A stretch of 64,000 nt of DNA from Ornithinibacillus salinisoli (GTDB lineage: Bacteria; Bacillota; Bacilli; Bacillales; Amphibacillaceae). The stretch lies in the NCBI RefSeq assembly GCF_042682545.1, contig NZ_JBHUHQ010000040.1; one strand, 5' to 3'. Made by a program: the position numbers and the translations under genes. Numbering within the stretch: the stretch's first letter is position 1; every line of letters starts with the position of its first letter. The notes under the pieces were generated by a model, which was given only the letters and a program-made list of their open reading frames with translations, did no database searches and was not told where the DNA came from. Shown in pieces: positions 25,982 to 34,591 of the stretch.

Positions 25982-26232
25982 TCAATGAGATGTCTTACTT
26001 TGATCTTCATCAATTTTGTATTCATGGTTATATACATATTCTATAAAATTGTTAAACTGATCATCATAAACATACTTAAATGACCATTTAAACATATTAT
26101 TCATCAACTTATAATACCAATTAGAAGGTATTAGTGATACCTCTACTGTAAACACAGTACCTTCATCATGTTCAGTAAGTGTATATTCAGTCTTACTTAT
26201 ACCTTCTTTAGTTTCTGTTTCTAACGAACTAC
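25982..26232 (-). pseudogene. SRPBCC-type gene truncated by a palindromic repeat
   Basis: About 80 codons encode the C-terminal part of an SRPBCC/polyketide-cyclase-like protein (SKTEYTLTEHDEGTVFTVEV, then WSFKYVYDDQFNNFIEYVYN). The upstream end runs straight into the 62-bp inverted repeat at 26233-26294. The only in-frame start (a GTG at 26269) lies in the loop of that repeat with no ribosome binding site. The N-terminal half is missing, so this is a truncated remnant. Confidence 0.55.
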
Positions 26233-26294
26233 AGGGACAGGCACCACGGTCCAAATGTTTATAGATCACTGATTGGACCGGTGAACCTGTCCCT
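26233..26294. repeat. 62-bp imperfect palindrome (miniature element-like)
   Basis: A 22-nt left arm (26233-26254, starting AGGGACAGG and ending GGTCCAA) pairs with the right arm (26273-26294) with four mismatches around an 18-base loop. It truncates an SRPBCC gene and ends 11 bases before a 19-bp direct repeat. REP/MITE-like hairpins with GGGACAGG ends are known from bacilli. Confidence 0.65.
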
Positions 26295-26305
26295 CAGGTC
26301 TTTCA

Positions 26306-26324
26306 TTACATTATTTTGTGGAAA
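26306..26324. repeat. 19-bp direct repeat, right copy
   Basis: TTACATTATTTTGTGGAAA, identical to 22753-22771 and in the same orientation. Confidence 0.6.
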
Positions 26325-26474
26325 ATTAAATAGGGGATAGGATTTCCCTACCCCCATCAAAGGATTAGTATGTTGAGCATCTTTTTAAAAGAGCGTTGCA
26401 TTAGTGTTGCACTTCTTAACATTTTAGGCAGTTACACAGCGATAATTGACCTGTAATTCCGTCACATTAATGCA

Positions 26475-27191
26475 TCATCTCAAACTCTCTACTAGCAAAA
26501 GGAATCCTGTAAATAATAAAATCACATATGTAAAAATACGAAAAACATTTTGGTTAATCCACTTAAATAACAACTGTCCCAAAAATAAACCTAACAATAC
26601 TATCGGTAAAGCCAATCCACTTGAAATCCATATAGTCTGATTCGTTCCTGCAAAAATCACCTGGACAATTAAACTAATAAAGTAAATCCACAAATAAAAA
26701 GCAAGTGTAGTACCTCTTAATTTTGCTTTTTGAGTATCTGTTCCAGAAAAGTATAATAATAATGGTGGACCGGGCATACCTATACTTGTTGTGAGTGAAC
26801 CTGACAGTCCACCTACAAACAAGTCTCTCTTCTGATTTTGGCTAATTCGAAACTTAAGAATAAGCATGATTGTTAAGATTAATACAATAAGACTTACTCC
26901 AAACTTTAATCTATTTATATCCATTAACAAGAAGACAGCAATACCTATTGGTAAACCCGTCGCACTTCCTATTACAAGTCTTTTAAGGATTCCAAAATCA
27001 ATATCATTTCTAATTTTCATTATTAATGCAATAGATATAACAAGAGATAAAACTAAATTTATTTGAATTGCCTCAGTTGGTTCAAAAAGTAAAAGAAGAA
27101 AAGGAGTAGCCAAAATGGAAAAACCAAACCCTGTACTTGTTTGAAGTATGGAAGCAACTAAGATAATTATAATAAATTGTAATACCTCCAT
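26475..27191 (-). CDS. TauE/SafE-family anion transporter
   Basis: A 238-residue membrane protein with seven to eight helices. The start QTSTGFGFSILATPFLLLLF and the repeat GGLSGSLTTSIGMPGPPLLL are signatures of the TauE/SafE (DUF81) family, which exports sulfite or organosulfonates or takes up related anions. The substrate here is unknown. AGAGGGTG before the ATG at 27191 sets the start. Monocistronic. Confidence 0.85.
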   Translation of the reverse strand: MEVLQFIIIILVASILQTSTGFGFSILATPFLLLLFEPTEAIQINLVLSLVISIALIMKIRNDIDFGILKRLVIGSATGLPIGIAVFLLMDINRLKFGVSLIVLILTIMLILKFRISQNQKRDLFVGGLSGSLTTSIGMPGPPLLLYFSGTDTQKAKLRGTTLAFYLWIYFISLIVQVIFAGTNQTIWISSGLALPIVLLGLFLGQLLFKWINQNVFRIFTYVILLFTGFLLLVESLR

Positions 27192-27461
27192 AAGACACCC
27201 TCTTTCCAAAAAAACAGAATTTACTGTTCTCCATAATATTCCCTAAGAATTAATCAACTCTGTAATAAAGACAAAAAAATATGGATACCATTAGTAAACA
27301 GTATCCCTTCTACCTTATTTTAACATTTCATTAAATAATCGACTATCCCTACCTAAATCAAATTGATACAGTTTCCCATAGTATTAAATAATAGAAGTAT
27401 CGGATAATATATTTAATAGTCCAGGGAAATATATCTTATTATAAAATTCAAATAAACCTAT

Positions 27462-28430
27462 CTAAACAGTAATTACTATTTTCCCTTGAGAGTGACCTTC
27501 TCCAAAATAGTTGAAACTCTCAGGAACTTCATCCAACTTATATCTTCTATCAATAACAGGCTTCACTTTTCCTGCTTCAATAAGTTCTTTCATGAATACT
27601 AAATCTTCTTGGTTGGGCCGTTGTAATAGATTAACTATTTTCTTGTTGCCAGTCATGGAGAGCAAAGGCCCAAATATCATAGCCTCCGTCATTTGACTGC
27701 CGGAGCCCCCAATCATGACATACTTTCCTTTGGGCTTCAGGGCACGCTTATACGCTAAAATTGGTTGATATCCATTTATAGCTAGTATAAGATCATATTT
27801 TTTGGGGTTTTCAGTAAATTTCTCATTCGTATAATCAATAATATAATCTGCTCCAATGGAACGTAGAATGTCTATATTTCTAGTACTACAAACACCAGTC
27901 ACCTCAGCACCAAAGGATTTGGCAATTTGTACTGCAAAAGTCCCCACTCCTCCAGATGCTCCATGAATCAAGACCTGTTGTCCCGATTGAATTTCTCCTT
28001 TATCTCGTATACCCTGTAAGGCAGTGACCCCTGCCATCGGTACACTAGCAGCTTCTTCGTACGAAATATTAGTCGGCTTTTGCGCCAATGCGGTTTCAGG
28101 AACAGAAACATACTCCGCAAAAGCTCCCCAACCACTACTGGCTAGATCACCATATACCTCATCACCTGGTTGAAATTGCGTCACATTCCGACCGACAGCT
28201 TCCACTTTTCCTGCAACATCACCACCTGGTATGGAATGTTTAGGCTTTAATAGACCAAAAGCAAACCGGGCTAAGAAAGGTTTTCCTTTCAATAGTACTA
28301 AGTTGCCATAATTGATAGATGAAGCATGTACTTTTACTAGTACTTGATTATCCTTAGGTATCGGTTTATCCACCTCTTTCAATTCAAAAACATCTGGTGT
28401 TCCGTATCTTCCATACGTTATTGCTCGCAC
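27462..28430 (-). CDS. MDR-family NAD(P)-dependent alcohol dehydrogenase/quinone oxidoreductase
   Basis: A 322-residue medium-chain dehydrogenase/reductase. The GroES-like part has VLVKVHASSINYGNLVLLKG and GGDVAGKVEAVGRNVTQFQPGDEV is its core. The Rossmann part has GQQVLIHGASGGVGTFAVQI, where GGVG is the cofactor loop. The structural zinc cysteines are absent, which points to the zinc-free quinone oxidoreductase-like branch. AGGAGG seven bases before the GTG sets the start. Cytosolic, monocistronic, substrate unknown. Confidence 0.9.
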   Translation of the reverse strand: MRAITYGRYGTPDVFELKEVDKPIPKDNQVLVKVHASSINYGNLVLLKGKPFLARFAFGLLKPKHSIPGGDVAGKVEAVGRNVTQFQPGDEVYGDLASSGWGAFAEYVSVPETALAQKPTNISYEEAASVPMAGVTALQGIRDKGEIQSGQQVLIHGASGGVGTFAVQIAKSFGAEVTGVCSTRNIDILRSIGADYIIDYTNEKFTENPKKYDLILAINGYQPILAYKRALKPKGKYVMIGGSGSQMTEAMIFGPLLSMTGNKKIVNLLQRPNQEDLVFMKELIEAGKVKPVIDRRYKLDEVPESFNYFGEGHSQGKIVITV

Positions 28431-28695
28431 ACAAATTCCTCCTCAAATAACTAACATTTATTTGTAGAACTCATTCTCTAGTACACCCGAGTAATTCAGG
28501 TTTAACAAAAAAATTGGTTCCAACAGAATTCCAACGTTTTCAGAAACCATTTACAACAACCAGTGTACAAAACTAGACCTTATGTATTTGTTATATCACT
28601 GTTTTTTTCCTAGCTCATTGATTTAAGTCAATGAACGGATACATCGCTCCTTGTATAATCAAATAAATTCAAATAATTAAGGGAGGATTATAAAT

Positions 28696-29424
28696 ATGTT
28701 AGTTCCTAATAATAAATTAACGGATCAGAGAAAAATCGCAGTGATCACAGGTATATCACTACTCATCATGGCAATTGCTGCGTCTTTCTCTGCTGGTTTT
28801 GTCCATGAAAGTATCTTGGTGGAGGGTGATGCAAACGCTACACTTAACAACATGATGACATCACAAACTCTTTTCAAAGTCGGAATCTTTGGATGGCTCA
28901 TTATCTTACTAACAGATATAGTGGTTGCTTGGGGGTTCTATATTTTTCTAAAGCCTTTTAACAAATATCTTTCGTTGCTCGGTGCTTGGTTCCGTCTTAT
29001 CTATACAAGTATTTTAGCAATTGCCATACTAAATTTAATCGTTGTGTTGTTACTTACGAAAAGCACAGACTATATATCGTTATTGAGTAATGAGCAACTT
29101 GCACTAATTGTGATGCTATTATTAAACGCTTTTAACGCAATTTGGAATATGGGCTTGATTATTTTTGGTGGGCATTTACTGATTGTAGGTTATATAGCTT
29201 TCACATCTTCCAATTTGCCTAAAATTATAAGTATCTTGTTATTAGTTGCTTCTTTTGGATATATTGTCATTCATCTATGTATTACATTTCTACCACAATA
29301 TGAAAGAATCATTACAATATTAGAGAATGTATTTACTTTGCCTATGATTGTTGGAGAATTAGGCTTTGGGATATGGTTATTATTCAAAGGAGGAAAATCA
29401 CTAAGTGACGAAATATCTGCTTAA
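28696..29424 (+). CDS. DUF4386-family membrane protein
   Basis: A 242-residue membrane protein with six or more helices. The N-terminal RKIAVITGISLLIMAIAASF and the middle VVAWGFYIFLKPFNKYLSLL with GAWFRLIYTSILAIA fit DUF4386, unknown function. GGGAGG precedes the ATG. Its stop codon overlaps the stop of the convergent Crp/Fnr gene by four bases; DUF4386 and Crp/Fnr genes are often neighbours, so the regulator may control it. Confidence 0.85.
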   Translation: MLVPNNKLTDQRKIAVITGISLLIMAIAASFSAGFVHESILVEGDANATLNNMMTSQTLFKVGIFGWLIILLTDIVVAWGFYIFLKPFNKYLSLLGAWFRLIYTSILAIAILNLIVVLLLTKSTDYISLLSNEQLALIVMLLLNAFNAIWNMGLIIFGGHLLIVGYIAFTSSNLPKIISILLLVASFGYIVIHLCITFLPQYERIITILENVFTLPMIVGELGFGIWLLFKGGKSLSDEISA

Positions 29425-30005
29425 TTAATTTCTTTGTGTACTCGCTTTTTAATTCTGCTTAAAGACTCTGGAGTCATCCCAAGATAACTTGCGAGTTGAT
29501 GCTGAGGAACCCGATTGATTAAATGAGGTCTTTTCATTTTTAGTGATTTATAACGTTCTTCTGGTGTAGACCCGATAAATGCTGCGAAGTCGTCTTGTAC
29601 TTGACCAAAGATTTCCTCCATCATTTTGCGTGTCATTGCTTCCAACTGATTATATTGATTGTACATTTTTTCTTCCGTATCAAGGTCACCTACAACCAAA
29701 ATCGAGTCTTCAAGACATGTGTAGGTGTACGATGATAATTTATCTAGCTTATCATGATTAAAAATTGTTATGGCCTGCTCTTCTGTATAGAAGTTAGAAG
29801 TAACCTCTTTTCCCATTTCGTCAATAGCATACTGCCTTATGCATCCCTTCAATACAAAATAACATTTCTTAGGGACATCTCCTTGTCTATGGAGGATTGT
29901 TCCTTTTTTATATTCCTTAATCGTTAATTCGTCTATAATCCTACGTTGTTCCTCTTCATTAAGTGATGTGTATTTAGTCATATACTTCATCAAGACACTT
30001 TTCAT
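29421..30005 (-). CDS. Crp/Fnr-family transcriptional regulator
   Basis: A 194-residue regulator. Residues about 25-115 form the cyclic-nucleotide-binding-like beta barrel (KKGTILHRQGDVPKKCYFVL), and the C-terminus is a helix-turn-helix (VPQHQLASYLGMTPESLSRI). The ligand-binding residues of true CRP are not apparent. AGGTGA eight bases before the ATG at 30005 sets the start. It overlaps the convergent DUF4386 gene by four bases. Confidence 0.88.
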   Translation of the reverse strand: MKSVLMKYMTKYTSLNEEEQRRIIDELTIKEYKKGTILHRQGDVPKKCYFVLKGCIRQYAIDEMGKEVTSNFYTEEQAITIFNHDKLDKLSSYTYTCLEDSILVVGDLDTEEKMYNQYNQLEAMTRKMMEEIFGQVQDDFAAFIGSTPEERYKSLKMKRPHLINRVPQHQLASYLGMTPESLSRIKKRVHKEIN

Positions 30006-30582
30006 TTCTTTATTCACCTCAATTATTGTTTAACCTTATTTGCATTATCACTCTCTTAATCCTATTCAGCACAATGAAATAATTTTCATTAATTTTTTTG
30101 TTTATTAGCTAAACAAACTTCATACATCCTAACTTTCATTAACAATCTAACATCTGTTTTTGTTTTTCTGTCCTCTGATTGAATATATAAAATGTCGATT
30201 TTAATTTACATCGTATCTATCTTCTTATAAAACTACTTACTATAATTATAACATTTTATGTATTCATTAAATGATAAAGTATGATATAAAACAGCAAAAT
30301 AAACTACAATAATAGAGTACTAGATCATATAGGTTTTAGTGATAGCCTCTACATTAAACATAGCTTTATCTTATTGGCTTCCTATCACCTTCTTTAGTTT
30401 CTATTTCCAATGTAACCGGTGCTTTAAGGTTCTAGATTTTTATCTGGTTTTCATGAAGAAGAAGCTAATATGTTAAATATCAAAACTCCCCTTTAGACAA
30501 GTTATTTCTAAAGGGGTAAAACGGTTTAACATTTTTTAAGTCGCACTAAATAAACTTTTCTTTTTAATTCAACTTATGATTT
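30006..30582. other. Intergenic region with SRPBCC relic
   Basis: AT-rich, about 575 bases. Positions 30325-30425 resemble, in the same orientation, part of the SRPBCC fragment at 26120-26225: they share blocks such as TTAGTGATA and ACCTTCTTTAGTTTCT. That marks it as a decayed second copy. No intact gene. Confidence 0.4.
30488..30517. terminator. Terminator downstream of the Mn catalase gene
   Basis: CCCCTTTAGA (30488-30497) pairs perfectly with TCTAAAGGGG (30507-30516). On the minus strand AGTTTTG follows. Confidence 0.55.
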
Positions 30583-31467
30583 TTATTGAAGTGGTTGATT
30601 GTTGTTGTGAGCAGGATCCATCTTTCCTGATCCGCGTTCTATTCTCAAATCTAATGGCGGGGTTCCATGAATAAATTTAGGTCCTGGCTGCAATTGTGGC
30701 TTTTGTCCCATTGCTTTTGGATTTTGAATATATTCAAAGTTAGCCTGGCCATCTAGAGTTGGTCCATTTGCCCATCTTCCTGTTTTGCTTTCCTCTCCCT
30801 CAGAAAAATTCATGAAAGAATAAGAAACTTCTTGTTTTTCAAATTCTTGGTTAAACGTACTTGGTACAATTGCTCCTTGAGTTTGCTCTAACTCTTCTAT
30901 AGCTGCCATCCACTGATTTTGATGCATGGTATCTCGAGCAATTAAGAAAGAAAGCATGTCTCTTACTCCAGGGTCTGTTGTCATTTCATATAGCCTGCAT
31001 ACTTGAAGTCTCCCTTGAGACTCGGCATTGAGATTTGCTCTGAAATCTGCAAGTAAATTTCCACTAGCAATAGTATAGCGTGCAGTCCAAGGGTATCCTA
31101 CACTGTCGTTAGGTTGTGCTCCTAGTCCATTTACAATTGCATGCTGAGGATTCATTCCACCTAGAACAGCTTCAACCGCTGGGTCTTTAGCTCCTTGTTC
31201 CTGGTCATGGACAGGTGCACCATCCAACAATTGAGCAATCATGGTTGCAATCATTTCCACATGAGCAATTTCTTCTGTTGCAATGTCAAGTATCATATCA
31301 CGATACTTTCCTTCTGCACGACAATTCCATCCTTGAAAAAGATATTGCATCATGACAGACATTTCGCCATATTGCCCGCCTAATATTTCTTGTAACTTTT
31401 TTGCATATACAGGATCTGGTTGACTTGGCTTTGCATCATATTGAAGTTCTTTAACGTGATAAAACAT
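30583..31467 (-). CDS. Manganese catalase-family protein
   Basis: A 294-residue di-manganese catalase of the ferritin-like superfamily, which splits hydrogen peroxide. Ligand-bearing motifs are visible: GEMSVMMQYLFQGW (Glu), DIATEEIAHVEMIATMI (Glu and His), NAESQGRLQVCRLYEMT (Glu) and LIARDTMHQNQWMAAI (His). The C-terminal arm ends in a Gln/Asn-rich tail. Family members start MFxHVKELQYDAKP, and AGGAGG lies 11 bases before the ATG at 31467. The frame is open for 43 more codons upstream. Spore-formers often place such proteins in the spore coat. Confidence 0.92.
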   Translation of the reverse strand: MFYHVKELQYDAKPSQPDPVYAKKLQEILGGQYGEMSVMMQYLFQGWNCRAEGKYRDMILDIATEEIAHVEMIATMIAQLLDGAPVHDQEQGAKDPAVEAVLGGMNPQHAIVNGLGAQPNDSVGYPWTARYTIASGNLLADFRANLNAESQGRLQVCRLYEMTTDPGVRDMLSFLIARDTMHQNQWMAAIEELEQTQGAIVPSTFNQEFEKQEVSYSFMNFSEGEESKTGRWANGPTLDGQANFEYIQNPKAMGQKPQLQPGPKFIHGTPPLDLRIERGSGKMDPAHNNNQPLQ

Positions 31468-31903
31468 ACGAGATACTTCCTCCTTATAGTTATAAGTCTT
31501 CAGGTTAATTTGTGACGATACATCATAAATATTAGATGTAATATTATCCATACGTAATTTGAAGATTGCATCCTTTACTTTAAGTGCATTATCCACAAAT
31601 ATTATTCTTTTGCACTAGCGTTGTATAAAGTTTCAAAGCAAAAGTCAAGCAATTTACTTATTTAAAAATTAAAATAATGGACATTTTATAATTTCACGAC
31701 TGTCTTCTAAAGACTCACGAAAGAAGGTTTCGCCACTTTCTAAGGTACCTTAATTTGATTTATAACATGACCTCCTAATGCATCAGAATACCTCTAGTTC
31801 TATGTATCTATCCCATTTTTCGGGGTATCCTGACTCTATAATAAAAGTAAATAATATTACAGATAATATCAGTATTAATTATACATAAAGAAAAGGTGAT
31901 AGA
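31468..31903. other. Intergenic region between divergent genes
   Basis: Includes the open 43-codon upstream extension of the Mn catalase frame (to 31596, GTG start without clear ribosome binding site) and the promoter region of the CBO0543-family gene. No repeat or RNA fold supported. Confidence 0.35.
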
Positions 31904-32503
31904 ATGTTCAAGAACTATATAAATATTGGTTTTAATGTTGAGTCAATTATTTACATTTTCGGATTTTTGATTGGTTTGATTTTTCTCATTTACTTTTTGA
32001 GATTAAATTGGAAAAAATATGGTATCTTATTTATCTTATCTGCTTTAGTTGGTAACATACTTTGCTACATCTTTGTTAAGTTGAATTTCTATTCATTTCC
32101 ATATGTGTTATTCCCGAAAATACTAGTTATGCCCTTAACTACAATTACATTAACTTTTCCAATAATGGTTCTGTTAGCAGTACGTTATAGCCCTGACCAC
32201 TGGGGATGGAAAATCCCCTTTTATTCTACAATCGTTCATGTAGGTATGTTTTGGGAAACGTGGGCATTAACAAATACAAGGATAATCGAATATAATTTTA
32301 AATGGGATTTTTGGGATTCTTATACTTGGTGGTGGATATTTTTCTTGCTCTTTGAATGGATTGGAGGAAGTATAATACCTAATAATTTTAGAAAACCTAT
32401 TAATATTGAGTTTTTAAAGTTTGGTAAACTAGGTTGGGCAATTATTCACTTTATATTAATTGTGACAGTTTTTCTTGGGGGTTACTATTTAGGCTCTTTT
32501 TAA
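31904..32503 (+). CDS. CBO0543-family membrane protein
   Basis: A 199-residue membrane protein with five or six helices, rich in aromatic residues. The conserved-looking parts are YSPDHWGWKIPFYSTIVHVG, MFWETWALTNTRIIEY and WDFWDSYTWWWIFFLLFEW, which fit the CBO0543 family of Firmicutes, function unknown. AAAGGTGA precedes the ATG. Monocistronic. Confidence 0.75.
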   Translation: MFKNYINIGFNVESIIYIFGFLIGLIFLIYFLRLNWKKYGILFILSALVGNILCYIFVKLNFYSFPYVLFPKILVMPLTTITLTFPIMVLLAVRYSPDHWGWKIPFYSTIVHVGMFWETWALTNTRIIEYNFKWDFWDSYTWWWIFFLLFEWIGGSIIPNNFRKPINIEFLKFGKLGWAIIHFILIVTVFLGGYYLGSF

Positions 32504-32649
32504 ATAGAGCAATAATAAAATAAAGAGGGCAACAGTCCAATGGGAAGGTTAGATGCACAAGAAATACTAAGTTAGAAGGAGTGTTTTATGGACAGTATAG
32601 GGTTTGGAATCAATAAAAAAAGTATTTCATTTGACCATATAACCAATCG

Positions 32650-33002
32650 TAGTTGAACTAAAAGGTGATTTGTAATACATCATAAGTCTGTCGGAAAACA
32701 GTCGGGAGCTATCAAATCGACATCATCCCTGTAAATCCGTGAAGAATAGGGATATTGTCTTTTGTGTAAATCTCTTCAACATGTTTAAATGTTTTTTTGA
32801 GGTTTTTAATGCAAATTCGAGATACTCTTTTATTTTGTCATCTTTCATACTTGAAGGTGATGTTCAAAGATACAATAAAACAAACCAAATAATTAGCATA
32901 TAAGTTACCTAATTCTGATGAATTTAACTTTTGATTTTGTTGATGTTCTTTCACTAGTTTCTTTACTTCTTTATCGTGATAAGATGATGTTTTTATTTTC
33001 AA
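32650..33002 (-). pseudogene. Broken DUF3231 gene
   Basis: The gene begins well: AGGAGG, a TTG start at 33002 and KKLVKEHQQNQKLNSSELGN LYANYL, the N-terminal repeat of DUF3231 (ferritin-like, CotF-related spore proteins). It then hits a stop after about 56 codons. The rest can be read only by changing frame: DDKIKEYLEFALKTSKKH, then HVEEIYTKDNIPI, then a DDVDL-AP segment. At least two frameshifts and an internal deletion have occurred. Confidence 0.65.
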
Positions 33003-33166
33003 TGTTACGCCTCCTAAAAATGAAGAAATTTCATGAGTAGTAATTGATGAATAGCTTTATTTTATTACATAACGAACTTCTATTAGCCGACTTCCACATC
33101 ATTAAAACTTTTATTAATTGGGAACTGACACCTTTTTAGTACTTAGATACTTGCCTTCCGGATATT

Positions 33167-33183
33167 AATCAGTTAAACTGATT
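33167..33183. promoter_or_regulatory. MarR operator (8-1-8 palindrome)
   Basis: AATCAGTT-A-AACTGATT is a perfect palindrome 36 bases upstream of the MarR start codon, overlapping the likely promoter. It is probably the autoregulatory operator. Confidence 0.65.
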
Positions 33184-33218
33184 ATATATTAAGCTGATAA
33201 TTGAGGAGGTGAGTTTTA

Positions 33219-33638
33219 TTGAACAAATTAAGTCAATCTTATGGATTCTTGTTTGGAAAAGTTCTACAACAAATGGAAAATAAGTTTGCAGAAACACTAA
33301 CCCCATTTAATATCGATGCTAGACAATATGGAGTACTTTTATTTATTATGGAAAATCCTTACTCATCACAAAAAGACATCTCTGAAAGGCTGCAAATAGA
33401 TCGGACAACTATGGTGAGTCATGTCGATCATTTAGAAACATTAGGCTTTGTTGAGAGAACTAAAAATCCAAACGACCGAAGAGCCTACAGCCTTATGATC
33501 ACCGAAAAAGGTAATAATGTATTGGAAACTTGCTGGGGGTTATTAACAAATACAGAATCAGAAGTTTTATCCCCTTTAAACAAACAAGAAAAGCATATAC
33601 TGAAGGACATACTTATAAAAATTTGGAGTTCACTTTAG
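33219..33638 (+). CDS. MarR-family transcriptional regulator
   Basis: A 139-residue winged-helix repressor. The core is QKDISERLQIDRTTMVSHVD, HLETLGFVERTKNPNDRRAY with the DRR wing. The TTG start has GGAGGTGA upstream. A perfect palindrome lies in the promoter. It heads an apparent operon with a rhodanese and an EVE-domain gene (gap of 18 bases to the next), which suggests control by an oxidant, sulfur species or electrophile. The ligand is unknown. Confidence 0.9.
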   Translation: MNKLSQSYGFLFGKVLQQMENKFAETLTPFNIDARQYGVLLFIMENPYSSQKDISERLQIDRTTMVSHVDHLETLGFVERTKNPNDRRAYSLMITEKGNNVLETCWGLLTNTESEVLSPLNKQEKHILKDILIKIWSSL

Positions 33639-33656
33639 ATACCAGGAGGTAATGAT

Positions 33657-34049
33657 ATGAATGCACTTGAATATTTTAATGCACGTCTAAATGCAACAAT
33701 AAGTCCCATGGATTATTTAAGATCTATGAAAATGAATCCTGAGAAATATTTCTTATTGGATGTAAGAAACGGTCCTAAAAATTTAAGAAATATTATAATT
33801 AAGGATGCTAATGTTATACCAGAACAAGAATTAAAAAATCATTTAGATGAGATACCAAAAGATAAAGAAATTATTGTTTATTGCTGGGATGTCTGGTGCA
33901 ATACTGCTGCCAAAGTAGCAAAATTTTTATTGGAGAATGGTTATAATGTAAAAGAGTTAACCGGGGGTATTACGGCATGGAAAGAAATGAACTTTCCTGT
34001 TTCAAAATCAACCTATAATGATAATGTAACTAATAATTGTGGGTGTTGA
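33657..34049 (+). CDS. Rhodanese-like sulfurtransferase
   Basis: A 130-residue single-domain rhodanese. FLLDVRNG is the N-terminal motif, and the active-site loop is IIVYCWDVWCNTAAKVAKFL with a cysteine at the persulfide position and another four residues later. ELTGGITAWKEMNFPV is the C-terminal motif. It ends in NNCGC, a possible metal or disulfide pair. AGGAGG precedes the ATG. It is co-transcribed with the MarR regulator. Confidence 0.88.
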   Translation: MNALEYFNARLNATISPMDYLRSMKMNPEKYFLLDVRNGPKNLRNIIIKDANVIPEQELKNHLDEIPKDKEIIVYCWDVWCNTAAKVAKFLLENGYNVKELTGGITAWKEMNFPVSKSTYNDNVTNNCGC

Positions 34050-34053
34050 TTCA

Positions 34054-34482
34054 ATGCAAAAATGTACAAGATATTGGATTGGTGTTGCTTCTCGTGACCA
34101 TGTAATGAAGGGAGTCCATGGTGGATTTGCTCAACTTTGTCATGGAAAAGAGGGGCCGTTAAAAAAGATGAATACTGGTGATTGGATCATTTATTATTCT
34201 TCAAAGGAAGGTTATTCGGAAACTACTCCGCTTCGAAAGTTTACTGCTTTAGGGAAAGTTCTCGATGATAATATTTTTCAGTTTGATATGGGAAATGGTT
34301 TCTTACCTTTCAGAAGAAATATAGATTTTATAAGTTGTACTCAAACACCCATTCATCCACTCATCCCACACCTCTCTTTCATTAAAAATAAGAAGAGTTG
34401 GGGTTATCCTTTTCGATACGGACATTTAGAAATAAGTGAAGAAGATTTTAAACTAATTACAGTAAAGATGGTGGAAGTTTAA
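34054..34482 (+). CDS. EVE-domain protein (UPF0310)
   Basis: A 142-residue EVE/PUA-like protein: RYWIGVASRDHVMKGVHGGF, AQLCHGKEGPLKKMNTGDWI, and FIKNKKSWGYPFRYGHLEIS. EVE domains form a pocket that reads modified bases in nucleic acids. The chosen ATG is five bases after the rhodanese stop; an in-frame start 15 bases earlier would overlap that gene. It ends in a terminator that includes its own stop codon. Confidence 0.85.
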   Translation: MQKCTRYWIGVASRDHVMKGVHGGFAQLCHGKEGPLKKMNTGDWIIYYSSKEGYSETTPLRKFTALGKVLDDNIFQFDMGNGFLPFRRNIDFISCTQTPIHPLIPHLSFIKNKKSWGYPFRYGHLEISEEDFKLITVKMVEV

Positions 34483-34514
34483 AAGGAGATTAGAAAGTCC
34501 TAATCTCCTTTTAA
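34481..34514. terminator. Terminator
   Basis: A 13-bp perfect stem, AAAAGGAGATTAG (34481-34493) with its complement (34500-34512), closes the MarR operon. Confidence 0.75.
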
Positions 34515-34591
34515 CTTATTAAACCTTCTGTTCTACCACTATTCATGATGCGGTTTACAACACCATGTGAATTCGTGTTTTACAATACATT

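Noticed and set aside
30488..31596. Extended 337-residue form of the Mn catalase
   Set aside because: The upstream 43 codons lack a ribosome binding site, and family members start at the internal ATG preceded by AGGAGG.
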